NCBI GenBank assembly: GCA_015143295.1
Contig: CM026559.1
Coordinates: 17,188,826-17,252,825, forward strand
Direction: 5' to 3'
Length of the DNA stretch: 64,000 nt
Source: Tetracentron sinense
Taxonomy: Eukaryota > Streptophyta > Magnoliopsida > Trochodendrales > Trochodendraceae
Position numbers and translations under genes: made by a program. Shown here in pieces: positions 10,021 through 21,411 of this stretch; position 1 is the stretch's first letter, and every line of letters begins with the position of its first letter. The notes under the pieces are model-generated. The model was not told the DNA's origin. It searched no databases and worked only from the letters and a program-made list of their open reading frames with translations.

Positions 10021-11002
10021 TTCTTGATTCATTTCATATACAAATACAATCTTGGAAAAAACCCGGTTTCATGCATGCATGCGTGCTTGTGTGCTTGTCA
10101 ATAGTGGTAATCATGATGACATACTTGAACGGGCGGATCACATGACTATGGCATTTCAATCCTTAACATAGTGGTATGAAAATTTAGGCAACATATAGCA
10201 CATTTGAGCAATTTATCATTTCTAAGAACAATTACACAATTTCTATTTCCATTTTCTTCATTAAGTCCATTTATCCCTTGTTTAGTCATTTTATCAAACA
10301 CATAGCATGCAAGGTTCCTTAATGGTTCATCTTCTTCTTTTTAGTGCCTACTTTCCATCCAAAAATCAAGGTATGTTCATTATTGGTAAAGTACCCATCC
10401 ACCATTTCCATCACACACATCACCCAATATACACCTCGGCATCCAATCGCCACATCAACCCCCACACACATCCATACCTTTTTCTTATCTTATTTAGGTT
10501 CATTGGAGATGATACATTTTATATGGGAGGCAAACATAATAGCATAAATCACATTTCATAAGGAAAAACCTAGATTTATTGCTAGGGTAAGTTAGTAGGG
10601 TGTACTAACCTTGAATCAAGGCTTGATCCTTGGTAGGGGCCTTGATTGAAGCTCCAACTTGAAAGATGAAGCCTTTGCTTGAAAGAAGCTTGAGTTGGGG
10701 AAGAAACCCCTTTCAAAAACGTGCTTGGGTTGCTGCCCTAGCTTGGAGAATGAGTCCCCACACGAGCTTGAGCCTTGAACTTGAAGCAACTCGAGTTGGG
10801 GTGAGCTAGGGTTCTTAAACCCCTTTGATTTCTTCTCCAATGGAAAACCCTAGTTGCAAATCCCCTTCTCCTTTCTCTCTATCTCTCAAAATCCCTTAAG
10901 TTCTGTGAATGAAGCCCTAAAGGCTCGAGCAAGCCTTAAGGAGGAAGGGTTTAACCCCCAAAAGACGAAAAAGCCCTTAATGAAAATTCTGAAAAACACG
11001 AA

Positions 11003-11190
11003 GACCGAGCGATCGGCGGTTATGACCGATCGATCGGTTGCCTACCGAGCGATCGGTGTTTATGACCGATCGACCGGTCAAAAACTCACTCTCTGGAAAA
11101 TTTTCCCATACAAACTTTCTGACCGCGCGATAGCTACCGATCGATCGGTTATGGACCGATCGATCGCTGACTGGACCGAGCGATCGGTCT
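11003..11190. promoter_or_regulatory. palindrome array ACCGATCG(A/C)TCGGT
   Basis: Seven or so TCGA-centred palindromes. At 11089-11150 an adjoining block that is not palindromic (CTCTCTGGAAAA...CATACAAA...GCGATAGC) closely matches the copia SIRE-1 LTRs. Confidence 0.75.
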
Positions 11191-11400
11191 TCTGTATGTC
11201 TGGACTGTTTTGACCATATCTTTTGACTCGCTCGTCGGATTTTGACGATTCAACTTGCGTTGGGTTCGTCTTTCGAAAATGAACATTTCTGACGTTTCGG
11301 AATTTCCGATTTCTCCCTTATTTATTAATTTGACTACAAAAACGGCCAATTAGCTACGAAGGTGCCATTCATTAAAGACGAAAAAGTCCGGGGTGCTACA

Positions 11401-11413
11401 TTCTCCCCCCCTT
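11401..11413 (-). other. polypurine tract of copy B
   Basis: On the minus strand AAGGGGGGGAGAA directly precedes the TGTAGC of the 3' LTR. Confidence 0.85.
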
Positions 11414-11510
11414 ACAAAAATTTCGTCCTCGAAATTTGGACAATGCGTGCTTTACAATTTAAACAACTTAGCATAACAATTTGAAACAAAATTACAAGTC
11501 ATACATAAGA

Positions 11511-14500
11511 TCATTCAAACAACTCGGGGTGCTTTGCCTTGACTTCGGCCTCACGTTCCCATGTAGCCTCTTCTCGAGCGTGATGTTTCCATTGCACGAG
11601 AACTAGCGGAATAGTCTTGTTGCGAAGTACTTGGTCTCTTCGATCCAAAATATGAACCGGCTTCTCAACCAAAGTGAGATCCTCTCGAATCTCAACCGGA
11701 TCAAGCTCGATGACGTGAGAAGGATCCGGGATGTACTTCCGAAGCTGGGAGATATGAAACACGTTGTGGACCGCCGCCATGTGAGCGGGCAAAGCAACAC
11801 GGTAAGCCACCTCGCCAACTCGAGTAATGATCTCGAACGGACCCACATATCTCGGGCTAAGCTTGCCTCTCTTCCCGAATCGCATAACACCTTTGGTCGG
11901 TGAAATCCTTACAAACACAAAATCACCGACTCGGAATTCAAGATCCCTCCTTCGGTTGTCGGCATAGCTTTTCTGTCTATCTTGTGCGGTCTTCAACCTC
12001 TCCCGGATAAGCTTGACCCTATCCGCGGTTTGTTCAATTAACTCGGGGCCCAAAATCTTTCTTTCTCCCACTTCATCCCAATACAACGGGGATCTACAAC
12101 TTCTTCCGTACAAAGCCTCGAAAGGCGCCATTTGTATGCTTTCTTGATAACTATTGTTGTAAGCGAATTCCACCAAAGGTAGGTGATCTTCCCAACTTCC
12201 CTTGAAGTCTAGCATACATGCTCGGAGCATATCTTCAATAACCTGATTCACCCTCTCGGTTTGCCCGTCGGTCTGTGGGTGGAAAGCTGTGCTAAAGTCT
12301 AATCGGGAGCCCATTGCACCTTGAAAACTTTTCCAAAACCTGGATGTGAATCTTGGGTCTCTATCCGACACAATACTCACTGGCACCCCGTGCAATCGGA
12401 CTATTTCTTTGATGTATAGTTCTGCTAACTGGTTGGAGTTGAATGTAGTCCGGTATGGTAAGAAATGAGCGGACTTCGTGAGTCTATCAATAACTACCCA
12501 TATAGCATCAGTCTTCTTGACCGTCTTCGGCAATCCCACGATGAAGTCCATAGAGATATGTTCCCATTTCCACTCGGGAATAGGGAGAGACTGCAAAAGA
12601 CCTGCCGGTCTCAAATGCTCCGCTTTCACCTGTTGGCACACCAAACACCGTGCCACATACTCCGCAACCTCCCTCTTCATGTTTCGCCACCAAAAGTGAC
12701 TCTTGAGGTTCCGATACATCTTTGTCCCTCCGGGATGCACTGTATACTTAGACCGGTGAGCCTCGTCCATAATCTCTCTCCGAAGGTCTACATTGGCTGG
12801 GACACAAAGTCTTCCCTTGAATGTAATAGCACCTCGGCTAGTGAGAGAGAAGTCCGTACTACCCTTGGCCACTTCCTTATCCCTGAAAGCCAACAAGTCA
12901 GTGTCTGTGGCTTGATACTCCTGGATCAAGTCTATAAGGTACGGCCGAACTGTAACATTTGCCAAAACCGGACTGCGGACAGAATCGTTCACACTGATGT
13001 CTAGATTTGCCAAATCGTCTAACAGTCTCCATTCCCGCACCAACATGTGAGCCAACAACCCCGATGGTTTCCTACTCAGAGCATCTGCCACCACATTTGC
13101 TTTTCCCGGGTGATATTGGATAGTGCACTCGTAGTCCTTTAAGAACTCAATCCAACGCCGTTGTCGTAAGTTTAACTCTTTTTGGGAAAAGAGATACTTG
13201 AGGCTCTTGTGGTCCGTGTACACATAGAACTCCACCCCGTATAGATAATGTCGCCAAATTTTAAGTGCAAACACGACCGCCGCAAGCTCCAAGTCGTGAG
13301 TGGGGTAGTTCTTTTCATGCTCTTTCAACTGCCTTGATGCATAGGCAATGACCTTCTTGTGTTGCATTAGGACACACCCGAGTCCAACATGCGAGGCATC
13401 GCTGTACACCTCATACCCAAAAGGTCCAGATGGCACAGTAAGGACAGGGGCAGTGGTGAGGCATTTCTTCAACTCTTGGAAACTTACTTCACATCGGTCA
13501 CTCCAACTGAACTTTGCATTTTTCCTTGTCAAGTAGGTGAGAGGTGCAGCCAAACTGGAGAATCCCTCCACAAATCTCCGGTAGTAGCCTGCCAATCCGA
13601 GGAAACTACGTATCTCCGTGACGCTCTTGGGCCTCTCCCAACTCATGACTGCCTCAACCTTGGCTGGATCTACAGAAATGCCCTCGGCCGACACCACATG
13701 TCCAAGAAATGCGACCTTCTCTAACCAGAACTCGCACTTACTCAATTTGGCATATAGCCTATGCTCTCTCAACATCTCCAGAGCGAGGCGGAGGTCTCGT
13801 GCGTGATCTTCCCGTGTCTGGGAATACACCAAAATGTCATCAATGAATGCAATCACGCATCGATCCAAGTAAGATCGGAACACCCGGTTCATCAAATCCA
13901 TGAATGCCGCCGGTGCATTCGTCAGCCCAAAAGGCATGACAAGGAACTCGTAATGCCCATACCGAGTCCTGAAAGCCGTCTTCTGAACATCTTCCGCCTT
14001 GATCCTTAATTGGTGATACCCCGATCTAAGATCAATTTTGGAGAAGAATCTCGCTCCCTTCAGTTGGTCAAACAAGTCGTCTATCCTTGGCAAGGGATAA
14101 CGATTCTTGATAGTTACCTTGTTCAAGTGACGGTAGTCTATACACATCCTCATAGACCCGTCCTTCTTCTTCACAAAGAGAACCGGAGCTCCCCACGGAG
14201 AGACACTTGGTTGGATGAAACCAAGTTGTTGTAACTCCTCAATCTGCTTCTTTAATTCTTCAAGCTCTATAGGGGCCATTCTATATGGTGCCCTTGAAAT
14301 CGGAGCGGTACCCGGAGCAAGCTCTATAGCGAATTCAATCTCTCTATCAGGAGGTAATCCGGGAAGTTCTTCCGGGAACACATCTAAGAACTCACTCACA
14401 ACTGGAATAGCCGATGAGTTTTGAGCTTCTGGGTGTGCTATACTCAAGGCTGCGAGGCGAGCAATGTCCCTCTCTCTTAATCCTCGGAAGTGAAAAGGCT

Positions 14501-14831
14501 TACCCCCTTCCGGCTTGAAATTCACCATCTTTTCAAAACACGCAACATGCCCGTGATGGCTTGCCAACCAATCCATACCAAGAATGACGTCAAAGTCTAA
14601 ATCTTGGAAACCCAGGACGATAAGGTCGGCTAACAATTCATTCTCCCCCACTTGAACCACACTATCCCTGAATACCTTATCCGTATCAACCGACTTGCCG
14701 AGTGGAGTTGCAATGGTCAACTCCCGCTCCAACGGAGTAGCCTCAGTCGAAAAGCCCTTTGCAAAACTTGGGGAGACAAAAGAGTGAGTAGATCCTGTGT
14801 CTATCAACACTCGAGCGAGACACTCGTTCAC
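11511..14831 (-). CDS. pol: gypsy pol: protease, RT, RNase H, integrase, chromodomain-like
   Basis: An open frame of 1106 codons. Domains in rough order: aspartic protease ([12 protein letters not shown], near residue 9); reverse transcriptase ([19 protein letters not shown], near 215; FIDDILVYS, near 330); RNase H ([11 protein letters not shown], near 480). Integrase follows, with an H-H-C-C finger (HRSKY...CLVCQQ) and core motifs [18 protein letters not shown] and GQTERVNQ. Last is the chromovirus tail ([31 protein letters not shown]). It makes cDNA and inserts it into the genome. No strong ATG is needed if pol is read from a spliced gag-pol mRNA; the exon would begin at 14842. Confidence 0.95.
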   Translation of the reverse strand: MNECLARVLIDTGSTHSFVSPSFAKGFSTEATPLERELTIATPLGKSVDTDKVFRDSVVQVGENELLADLIVLGFQDLDFDVILGMDWLASHHGHVACFEKMVNFKPEGGKPFHFRGLRERDIARLAALSIAHPEAQNSSAIPVVSEFLDVFPEELPGLPPDREIEFAIELAPGTAPISRAPYRMAPIELEELKKQIEELQQLGFIQPSVSPWGAPVLFVKKKDGSMRMCIDYRHLNKVTIKNRYPLPRIDDLFDQLKGARFFSKIDLRSGYHQLRIKAEDVQKTAFRTRYGHYEFLVMPFGLTNAPAAFMDLMNRVFRSYLDRCVIAFIDDILVYSQTREDHARDLRLALEMLREHRLYAKLSKCEFWLEKVAFLGHVVSAEGISVDPAKVEAVMSWERPKSVTEIRSFLGLAGYYRRFVEGFSSLAAPLTYLTRKNAKFSWSDRCEVSFQELKKCLTTAPVLTVPSGPFGYEVYSDASHVGLGCVLMQHKKVIAYASRQLKEHEKNYPTHDLELAAVVFALKIWRHYLYGVEFYVYTDHKSLKYLFSQKELNLRQRRWIEFLKDYECTIQYHPGKANVVADALSRKPSGLLAHMLVREWRLLDDLANLDISVNDSVRSPVLANVTVRPYLIDLIQEYQATDTDLLAFRDKEVAKGSTDFSLTSRGAITFKGRLCVPANVDLRREIMDEAHRSKYTVHPGGTKMYRNLKSHFWWRNMKREVAEYVARCLVCQQVKAEHLRPAGLLQSLPIPEWKWEHISMDFIVGLPKTVKKTDAIWVVIDRLTKSAHFLPYRTTFNSNQLAELYIKEIVRLHGVPVSIVSDRDPRFTSRFWKSFQGAMGSRLDFSTAFHPQTDGQTERVNQVIEDMLRACMLDFKGSWEDHLPLVEFAYNNSYQESIQMAPFEALYGRSCRSPLYWDEVGERKILGPELIEQTADRVKLIRERLKTAQDRQKSYADNRRRDLEFRVGDFVFVRISPTKGVMRFGKRGKLSPRYVGPFEIITRVGEVAYRVALPAHMAAVHNVFHISQLRKYIPDPSHVIELDPVEIREDLTLVEKPVHILDRRDQVLRNKTIPLVLVQWKHHAREEATWEREAEVKAKHPELFE

Positions 14832-14842
14832 TAATAAAGCGC

Positions 14843-14977
14843 CTGTGTGATTAAGTAACTAATATAAGTAGATTTCAAATAATAACAAGCATCATACATA
14901 GGTAACCCTTAGTATAGAAACTCACAAAGCAAACCATAGAAATTTTACACAATTTAAATTCTAGAATTCGTGCGTAC
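14843..14977 (-). other. intron-like interval between gag and pol (135 bp)
   Basis: On the minus strand it has a CAAG|GTACGC donor and a TCACACAG|GC acceptor. It is AT-rich and has TATACTAAG, a plausible branch-point region, about 45 bp from the acceptor. The gag stop lies inside it, so an unspliced RNA would give gag alone. The same borders occur in copies C and D at nearly the same length. Splicing between gag/protease and RT is known in Ogre elements; use here is inferred. Confidence 0.55.
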
Positions 14978-16214
14978 CTTGCACGACATCGTCGGATGCA
15001 CGTGCGTCTCTCTCGGATAAGGCAAAGACTCGGCCCTGTGTGGCTGGGCGAGGAGGCCGGGTAGACTGTGAGGCCCTCGAAGCCTGAGAAGAGCTAGGCT
15101 GAGATGTCTGCCTAATCGGGGGCCTGCTCCCCGAAGACTGAGCTGGCAACAGACGTCGGGGACAATCCCGAATCATGTGGCCCTGGTCGCCACAATGAAA
15201 ACAGCCTCCTGTAGCCTTCCGACATTCCCCTGCTGGATGCCTCCTTCCACAAAGGGTGCAGACATCATGTGAATAAGTGGGAGGAGTATAACCTGTAGCC
15301 TGAGTCACTACGGGGCGAGGAGCATACGAGGTAGCCGGGCGAAAAGCCGGTGGAGTAAAAGGGCGGAGAGCCTGTGGTGCCGAGTACATCCTCTGTGACT
15401 GAGCCGGCCCTGCGAACTGATAAGACATAGTCCTAGCTCTCTTCTCCCCTGAATTACTAGACTGTCCCTTCTCTATTCCTCTTCTCTTAAAGAACTCTTC
15501 GGAATTCGACTCGGCCAACAATGCCTTGTCCACAACTTCTGAATATGTCTCATGTCGGAACATTGAGACACGATCCTTGAGGTAGGCCTTCAACCCCCTC
15601 TCGAATTTCCGGGCCTTCATAGCCTCGGTAGCTATCATGTGTGGAGCAAATCGAGATAGCTCTGAGAACTTGGCTTCGTAAGCCGCTACAGACATATTAC
15701 CTTGCTCCAAGGTAATAAATTCAATTTCTTTCTTTTCTTTCATCCCAACCAGAAAGTATTTCTTGTAGAAAACGTCCAAGAATTCTCCCCATGTCCATTC
15801 TTGGCCTTGCCGGGTCAACTCTCGGGTCCGAAGTGCAGACTTCCACCAATGGTCGGCCTCGCCTTCAAGCATAAAGGCAGCCCATGTGACCCTCTCTACT
15901 TCCGTAGGTGCCAAAACCGAGAATATCTTCTCAAGTTGCCGAATCCAACCCTCGGCAATAAGTGGATCAATGCTTCCACAAAAAGTTGGAGGCCTCATCC
16001 TCCGGAAAGCTTCTATCCCGGCTTGGGCTCGATTAGGAGGAGCCGGTATAAGTGCCGCATTAGGCGGGGTGGCCGGTTGCCTTGCCGCCAACATAGCCAA
16101 GGTCTCGGCTATGGATGCGAATGCTTGGGCAAAGTCGGGTTGATCATTACCCGATGGAGCATCACCTCCATTACCCCTCGTGTTGTACCCGCGACCCCGA
16201 GTATTGCGTCTCAT
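14961..16214 (-). CDS. gag: gypsy gag
   Basis: 417 codons from ATG at 16214 (MRRNTRGRGYNTRG). The central part is the Retrotrans_gag capsid region (FCGSIDPLIAEGWIRQLEKI, WAAFMLEGEADHWW, MSVAAYEAKFSELSRFAP). A low-complexity Pro/Ser/Gln stretch follows, with two zinc knuckles, CTLCGRRHPAGEC (CX2CX3HX4C) and CFHCGDQGHMIRDC (CX2CX4HX4C). The protein forms virus-like particles and binds element RNA. A TTG-initiated extension is open upstream, but the ATG is preferred because it is kept in copies C, D and E. Confidence 0.93.
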   Translation of the reverse strand: MRRNTRGRGYNTRGNGGDAPSGNDQPDFAQAFASIAETLAMLAARQPATPPNAALIPAPPNRAQAGIEAFRRMRPPTFCGSIDPLIAEGWIRQLEKIFSVLAPTEVERVTWAAFMLEGEADHWWKSALRTRELTRQGQEWTWGEFLDVFYKKYFLVGMKEKKEIEFITLEQGNMSVAAYEAKFSELSRFAPHMIATEAMKARKFERGLKAYLKDRVSMFRHETYSEVVDKALLAESNSEEFFKRRGIEKGQSSNSGEKRARTMSYQFAGPAQSQRMYSAPQALRPFTPPAFRPATSYAPRPVVTQATGYTPPTYSHDVCTLCGRRHPAGECRKATGGCFHCGDQGHMIRDCPRRLLPAQSSGSRPPIRQTSQPSSSQASRASQSTRPPRPATQGRVFALSERDARASDDVVQGTHEF

Positions 16215-16525
16215 GATTTCTCCTGAGAACGACAATACAACATGAGTCTAACTTGGATACGCATTTAGTACAATTTCGCAATTCACTTAATACATATTCA
16301 TCAAGCACATTTAATAAGTACAACACAAATAATGTACACATGGTATATAACACAATAGCATAACATACAATCCGTGTTCCTAGCGTAGGACTCTATGTTC
16401 GGTTGAAGTTCAACCCATTTTGACTAAGACTAACTTGTTAGTCTACACTTGGAATACAACTCTCTAAGGTGATTCTAATACCTTGTTCAATCATCTAAGT
16501 GACCCTATGGACTCTAATGCCTAGA

Positions 16526-16537
16526 GCTTTGATACCA
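16526..16537 (-). other. primer binding site, initiator Met tRNA (copy B)
   Basis: The minus strand reads TGGTATCAAAGC four bases inside the 5' LTR end. It is complementary to the 3' end of plant initiator Met tRNA with one difference from the usual TGGTATCAGAGC. Confidence 0.9.
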
Positions 16538-16819
16538 CTACTGTCACGCCCCAAAATACCCCCTAGGAGTTAAGGGATACTTTAGAGGTGACTACGTGTA
16601 CCTGTCAAACCATCCTGTAATGCAAGAGGCTAAACATAACATCATACAATGATAATCAGAGCGCGGAACTAAACATAAGTGCGAAAGCATAAGCCAACTT
16701 TTTCTTTTCTTCTATTACTCCATATAGTATTCCAAGTTAACATATACTAAATACAATCAAAGTAAAGGTGGACATGCCCACCTATCAAAATACAAAAAGG
16801 AACTTTCTACACTGTCCTC

Positions 16820-16960
16820 TCAACAGTAGTCGAGGTATGGCCACACATCCAAGTCCCCATCCTCTTGAGACTGCCATGGGATAGGTGGCTCCCTCTCCTC
16901 TACGTACTCCTCCTCGACCCAAGGCTCGGGGTCGAGGACATCCACAGTACCTGCCGACAT
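16820..16960 (-). CDS. LTR-encoded acidic peptide, 46 aa (copy B, 5' LTR)
   Basis: Identical to the 3' LTR version. In a transcript started in this LTR it would be a small upstream ORF about 600 bases before gag. Confidence 0.5.
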   Translation of the reverse strand: MSAGTVDVLDPEPWVEEEYVEEREPPIPWQSQEDGDLDVWPYLDYC

Positions 16961-17235
16961 AAAAGTACGGCTGAGCATGGAATACTCAGCGAGTACAAAC
17001 TACTAGCTAACCATAACAATAGCGAAAGCATAACAACAGTGAGCAATACAAGATATTAATTTAACGCAATAGTCAAAGCATAAGATACATAGCCATATCT
17101 TGACATGCGTGTATGAATGCAAAAACCTCGGTAAAACTCATGTCTCGGAAACCCTTTTCGTGTCTCGGTCAAATCATGTATGTGTATCGTGTCTTGTCTT
17201 GTACTTCATGTCTTGATTTGTTCTTGACTTGTATA

Positions 17236-17702
17236 CTTGTGAGCCAGAGGCTAGCACCCTTCCTTGGGCTACCAACCTCCTTGTCATGTTCTTGTTCCAT
17301 TTCTCTTGTGAGCCAGAGGCTAGCACCCTTCCTGGGGCTACCAACCTCCTTGTCATGTTCTTGTTTCATTTCACTTGTGAGCCAGAGGCTAGCACCCTTC
17401 CTTGGGCTACCAACCTCCTTGTCATGTTCTTGTTTCATTTCTCTTGTGAGCCAGAGGCTAGCACCCTTCCTTGGGCTACCAACCTCCTTGTCATGTTCTT
17501 GATTCATTTCACTTGTGAGCCAGAGGCTAGCACCCTTCCTTGGGCTACCAACCTCCTTGTCATGTTCTTGTTTCATTTCTCTTGTGAGCCAGAGGCTAGC
17601 ACCCTTCCTTGGGCTACCAACCTCCTTGTCATGTTCTTGATTCATTTCACTTGTGAGCCAGAGGCTAGCACCCTTCCTTGGGCTACCAACCTCCTTGTCA
17701 TG
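17236..17702 (-). repeat. tandem array, seven 69-bp units
   Basis: Same seven units and the same order of variants as in the other LTR of copy B. Confidence 0.93.
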
Positions 17703-18684
17703 TTCTTGATTCATTTCATATACAAATACAATCTTGGAAAAAACCCGGTTTCATGCATGCATGCGTGCTTGTGTGCTTGTCAATAGTGGTAATCATGATG
17801 ACATACTTGAACGGGCGGATCACATGACTATGGCATTTCAATCCTTAACATAGTGGTATGAAAATTTAGGCAACATATAGCACATTTGAGCAATTTATCA
17901 TTTCTAAGAACAATTACACAATTTCTATTTCCATTTTCTTCATTAAGTCCATTTATCCCTTGTTTAGTCATTTTATCAAACACATAGCATGCAAGGTTCC
18001 TTAATGGTTCATCTTCTTCTTTTTAGTGCCTACTTTCCATCCAAAAATCAAGGTATGTTCATTATTGGTAAAGTACCCATCCACCATTTCCATCACACAC
18101 ATCACCCAACATACACCTCGGCATCCAATCGCCACATCAACCCCCACACACATCCATACCTTTTTCTTATCTTATTTAGGTTCATTGGAGATGATACATT
18201 TTATATGGGAGGCAAACATAATAGCATAAATCACATTTCATAAGGAAAAACCTAGATTTATTGCTAGGGTAAGTTAGTAGGGTGTACTAACCTTGAATCA
18301 AGGCTTGATCCTTGGTAGGGGCCTTGATTGAAGCTCCAACTTGAAAGATGAAGCCTTTGCTTGAAAGAAGCTTGAGTTGGGGAAGAAACCCCTTTCAAAA
18401 ACGTGCTTGGGTTGCTGCCCTAGCTTGGAGAATGAGTCCCCACACGAGCTTGAGCCTTGAACTTGAAGCAACTCGAGTTGGGGTGAGCTAGGGTTCTTAA
18501 ACCCCTTTGATTTCTTCTCCAATGGAAAACCCTAGTTGCAAATCCCCTTCTCCTTTCTCTCTATCTCTCAAAATCCCTTAAGTTCTGTGAATGAAGCCCT
18601 AAAGGCTCGAGCAAGCCTTAAGGAGGAAGGGTTTAACCCCCAAAAGACGAAAAAGCCCTTAATGAAAATTCTGAAAAACACGAA

Positions 18685-18872
18685 GACCGAGCGATCGGCG
18701 GTTATGACCGATCGATCGGTTGCCTACCGAGCGATCGGTGTTTATGACCGATCGACCGGTCAAAAACTCACTCTCTGGAAAATTTTCCCATACAAACTTT
18801 CTGACCGCGCGATAGCTACCGATCGATCGGTTATGGACCGATCGATCGCTGACTGGACCGAGCGATCGGTCT
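18685..18872. promoter_or_regulatory. palindrome array in 5' LTR of copy B
   Basis: Counterpart of 11003-11190. In the minus-strand sense it lies upstream of the leader that begins with a CT-rich stretch near 18540. Confidence 0.75.
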
Positions 18873-19087
18873 TCTGTATGTCTGGACTGTTTTGACCATA
18901 TCTTTTGACTCGCTCGTCGGATTTTGACGATTCAACTTGCGTTGGGTTCGTCTTTCGAAAACGAACATTTCTGACGTTTCGGAATTTCCGATTTCTCCCT
19001 TATTTATTAATTTGACTACAAAAACGGCCAATTAGCTACGAAGGTGCCATTCATTAAAGACGAAAAAGTCCGGGGTGCTACACTTAG

Positions 19088-19126
19088 AATACTGATCACG
19101 TATAGAAATGAAATTTTAAGTTTACG
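19088..19126 (+). repeat. LTR-3, second piece
   Basis: The piece AATACTGATCACG...AAGTTTACG continues LTR-3 after copy B and corresponds to the AATACT...GTTTACGCTTCCG stretch of other LTRs. It ends in TTACG (19122-19126), the left target duplication of copy D; the right copy is TTATG at 49556-49560. Confidence 0.8.
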
Positions 19127-19231
19127 TGTTGCGTCCCAAAACCCACCCAAGGAGTTAGAGTGAATCTTGGACGACTTATTATGACCTACATGACTTGCTT
19201 GACAAACCATCCTACAAACCCTCAGAGTATA
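19127..19231 (-). repeat. 3' LTR of copy D, end piece
   Basis: The first 105 bp of this LTR in window order. It matches 47283-47390 of the 5' LTR and stops at GTATA (19227-19231), the target duplication of SIRE-1. Confidence 0.88.
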
Positions 19232-20447
19232 TGAAATTACCCTAATCGATGATCTCTATGACCTAGAGGGGGGGTGAATAGGTCTATCTAAGAATTTCTA
19301 ACTAATTCTAATTTTTTCAAATTATTATTTTAGAAATCAATAAACAGATCACACCAACAATCCACACAAATCAAACACAGAAGATTTTTACTTGGAAAAC
19401 CCTTACAGGGAAAAACCACAGGACCAAGTCCAGCAACAAACTTCACTATGAGAAGAACTCAAGTACAAGACAAGACCTTACCCAAACCGGACACTACGTT
19501 CTTAGGTACAGAATCTTACTCTTGATTTCCACGAACCAGTCAGTTCGTTCTCCGCCATAGCAGCTTCGGTTCCACACCGACCAAATTTTCTCAAGCTACT
19601 TTAATACCACGATCACACACGATCGATCTCCTTCCACGAAGGCTCCGGATCATACACCGGATACACACACAAGGTGTAGGGTTGTGAATCAATTTAGAAA
19701 GCTTCAAACCCTAAAGGGATCTCATACAGATCTAAGATCACACAATGCAAGATCAAAAGTATAGATCTATACTTGCATTCTCTAGGATGATTGAAAGAAG
19801 AGGGATCAATAAAGATCTATGAAAAAGAAAGGAAAAAGCCCTAGAAAGGTTTCTCAGACCTCTACTCTTTCAAAAATAAACAAAGATACGAATTAGGTCT
19901 CCAAAAAATTGTTTATATAGGGTTTAGAAAAGAGTCCAGAAAAATAAAAATTTTGTTTACGAGGATTGATCGATCGGTGCTTATAATCGATCGCTCGGTC
20001 CAAAACCAATCGATCGGTATTCACATCGAGAGATCGGTTAAATATTAACTCTCTAGAAAAATACCCCATACAAATTTTTTGACCAGTCGATAGCCACCGA
20101 TCGCTCGGTAGGCCACCGATCAATCGGTCTCAACACCGAGCGATCGATTGAGACAAAATTTCAGCTAAAACATTTTTCTTTTATTTTTGTTTGATTCAAA
20201 TAAGACCAAAAGTCTTTGTTAGGCTTAAAACTATCCTCCTAGGTATGTTTAGAGTTATCTAAGTCAAATCCAACCTAGGTAGGGGTCTCTAAGTCCATTA
20301 CTTGTCTAGATCCGGTGTAAAAAGCTTTTTCTTCAATTTCTTCACTCTTCTTGAAGCTTTAGCTCTTCTGACAAGTTGAACAAGACTCAACACATATGAC
20401 CTATCTAATGATCACGGAATTTGCCAACACCTAGTTAGGGATTTATA
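19232..20447 (-). repeat. 3' LTR of SIRE-1 (1216 bp)
   Basis: On the minus strand it runs to GGGTAATTTCA at 19232. TATA box CTATATAAAC lies near 19912-19921, about 45 bp downstream of the palindrome array. Compared with the other LTR it carries about 20 bp more in the array. Confidence 0.92.
19962..20150. promoter_or_regulatory. palindrome array in SIRE-1 3' LTR
   Basis: About seven copies of ACCGATCGATCGGT variants, the same motif as in the gypsy family of copies A-C. Segment 20049-20110 aligns with gypsy copy B 11089-11150 outside the palindromes as well. Confidence 0.75.
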
Positions 20448-20462
20448 ATCTCCACCTTTGGC
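20448..20462 (-). other. polypurine tract of SIRE-1
   Basis: The minus strand reads GCCAAAGGTGGAGAT directly before the LTR. A second purine run (AAAAAGGGGGAGAGTA, near 20828-20843, minus strand) lies further upstream, as is common in SIRE elements. Confidence 0.7.
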
Positions 20463-21411
20463 AATTCCGGGACAAAACAAGACTAACTCACATACTAGGT
20501 TCAATTTTTCCCAAATGATTCAAAAATGGAAAATTTGACCTTTACATGACTCAATACCAAAAAAAATTTCATGACACTTCAACTTGTCATGTTTCACCAA
20601 AGTATGAACCTGTTTGCCTGCACAAGCTCAACCAAAAACCTGTGAAGCATGGGAAATAATATCCAAAGAAAATAGAGCATCATCCATAACAAGTTTATCC
20701 ATAACAGGTTCATCCATATATCATATCCAATCCATATACAATATAAATGATATCATATCCAATCCATACACAATATAAATGAATATCATATCCATTCCAT
20801 ATACCATCATCTATCACAAATACCTACTCTCCCCCTTTTTGGCTCGAAATGCCAAAGGCGGAATAGGTATAAAAGAATTAAGAAAAAATCAGTATATGAG
20901 ATGAGATAACATAAAATCAGAGTAAAATATCAAAAATCATCTCATATCAAATATCAAACACCATCCATAAGCATTCAAGTCAAGAACATCTAGAAGTGGT
21001 TTGTACTAAGTACAACCAATACAAAATACATCCAATGACTCAAAATAACACTAGGACTACAGTAAACTCCTAAATATAAAAGTGAAACATAAGGAGTATC
21101 CTAGTACATCAAACTAACTATCACTCCTCATCATTAGAAGTGAGATGGGACTCATAATATGCTCTAAAATCACGAACATCTCGCTGTACACCTAGCACTG
21201 TTGCATCGAGTGATCCAAGTCGACCACGGATCTCTGTGGTGAAATCCTGTTAAGATGAAATATGAGTCTTGAGATCCATCTACATCTCTCTCATCATCCT
21301 GGCAAGATCATCAATCGAGGCTGGAGGAGGATGTGATGACCCGGTACCAACGTCTACTTCCTCATCAATATATCGAACTGACGCATGTGAGAAACTCTAA
21401 GCTATGGTCTT
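20463..21411 (-). other. SIRE-1 3' untranslated stretch
   Basis: AT-rich with no coding sequence recognised. A short tandem duplication (TATCATATCCAATCCATA-type, about 20718-20810) and the second purine run are the only structures seen. Confidence 0.6.

Larger units (their letters stand above)
8860..11400 (-). repeat. 3' LTR of copy B (2541 bp)
   Basis: On the minus strand it runs from TGTAGCACCCCGG to the GGGGCGTGACA end. It holds a palindrome array, seven tandem 69-bp units, the hairpin and the acidic ORF. It is nearly identical to 16542-19082. Confidence 0.97.
8860..19082 (-). mobile_element. Ty3/gypsy Tekay-like copy B, looks whole
   Basis: A 10,223-bp element with two 2541-bp LTRs and perfect 5-bp duplications. 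It has a primer site for initiator Met tRNA, a polypurine tract, and open gag and pol. By eye the two LTRs differ at three positions, which at 1.3e-8 per site per year suggests an insertion about 50,000 years ago. It is inserted in LTR-3. It is the only element here that looks undamaged. Confidence 0.95.
16542..19082 (-). repeat. 5' LTR of copy B (2541 bp)
   Basis: The promoter-bearing LTR. It has the same parts and length as 8860-11400, with about three differences. Its minus-strand end GGGGCGTGACA abuts the primer site region. Confidence 0.97.

Noticed and set aside
12465-13004. Antisense ORFs over gypsy pol (several of 60-180 codons)
   Set aside because: They lie opposite conserved pol domains, show no family motifs, and appear in all pol copies as mirror frames.
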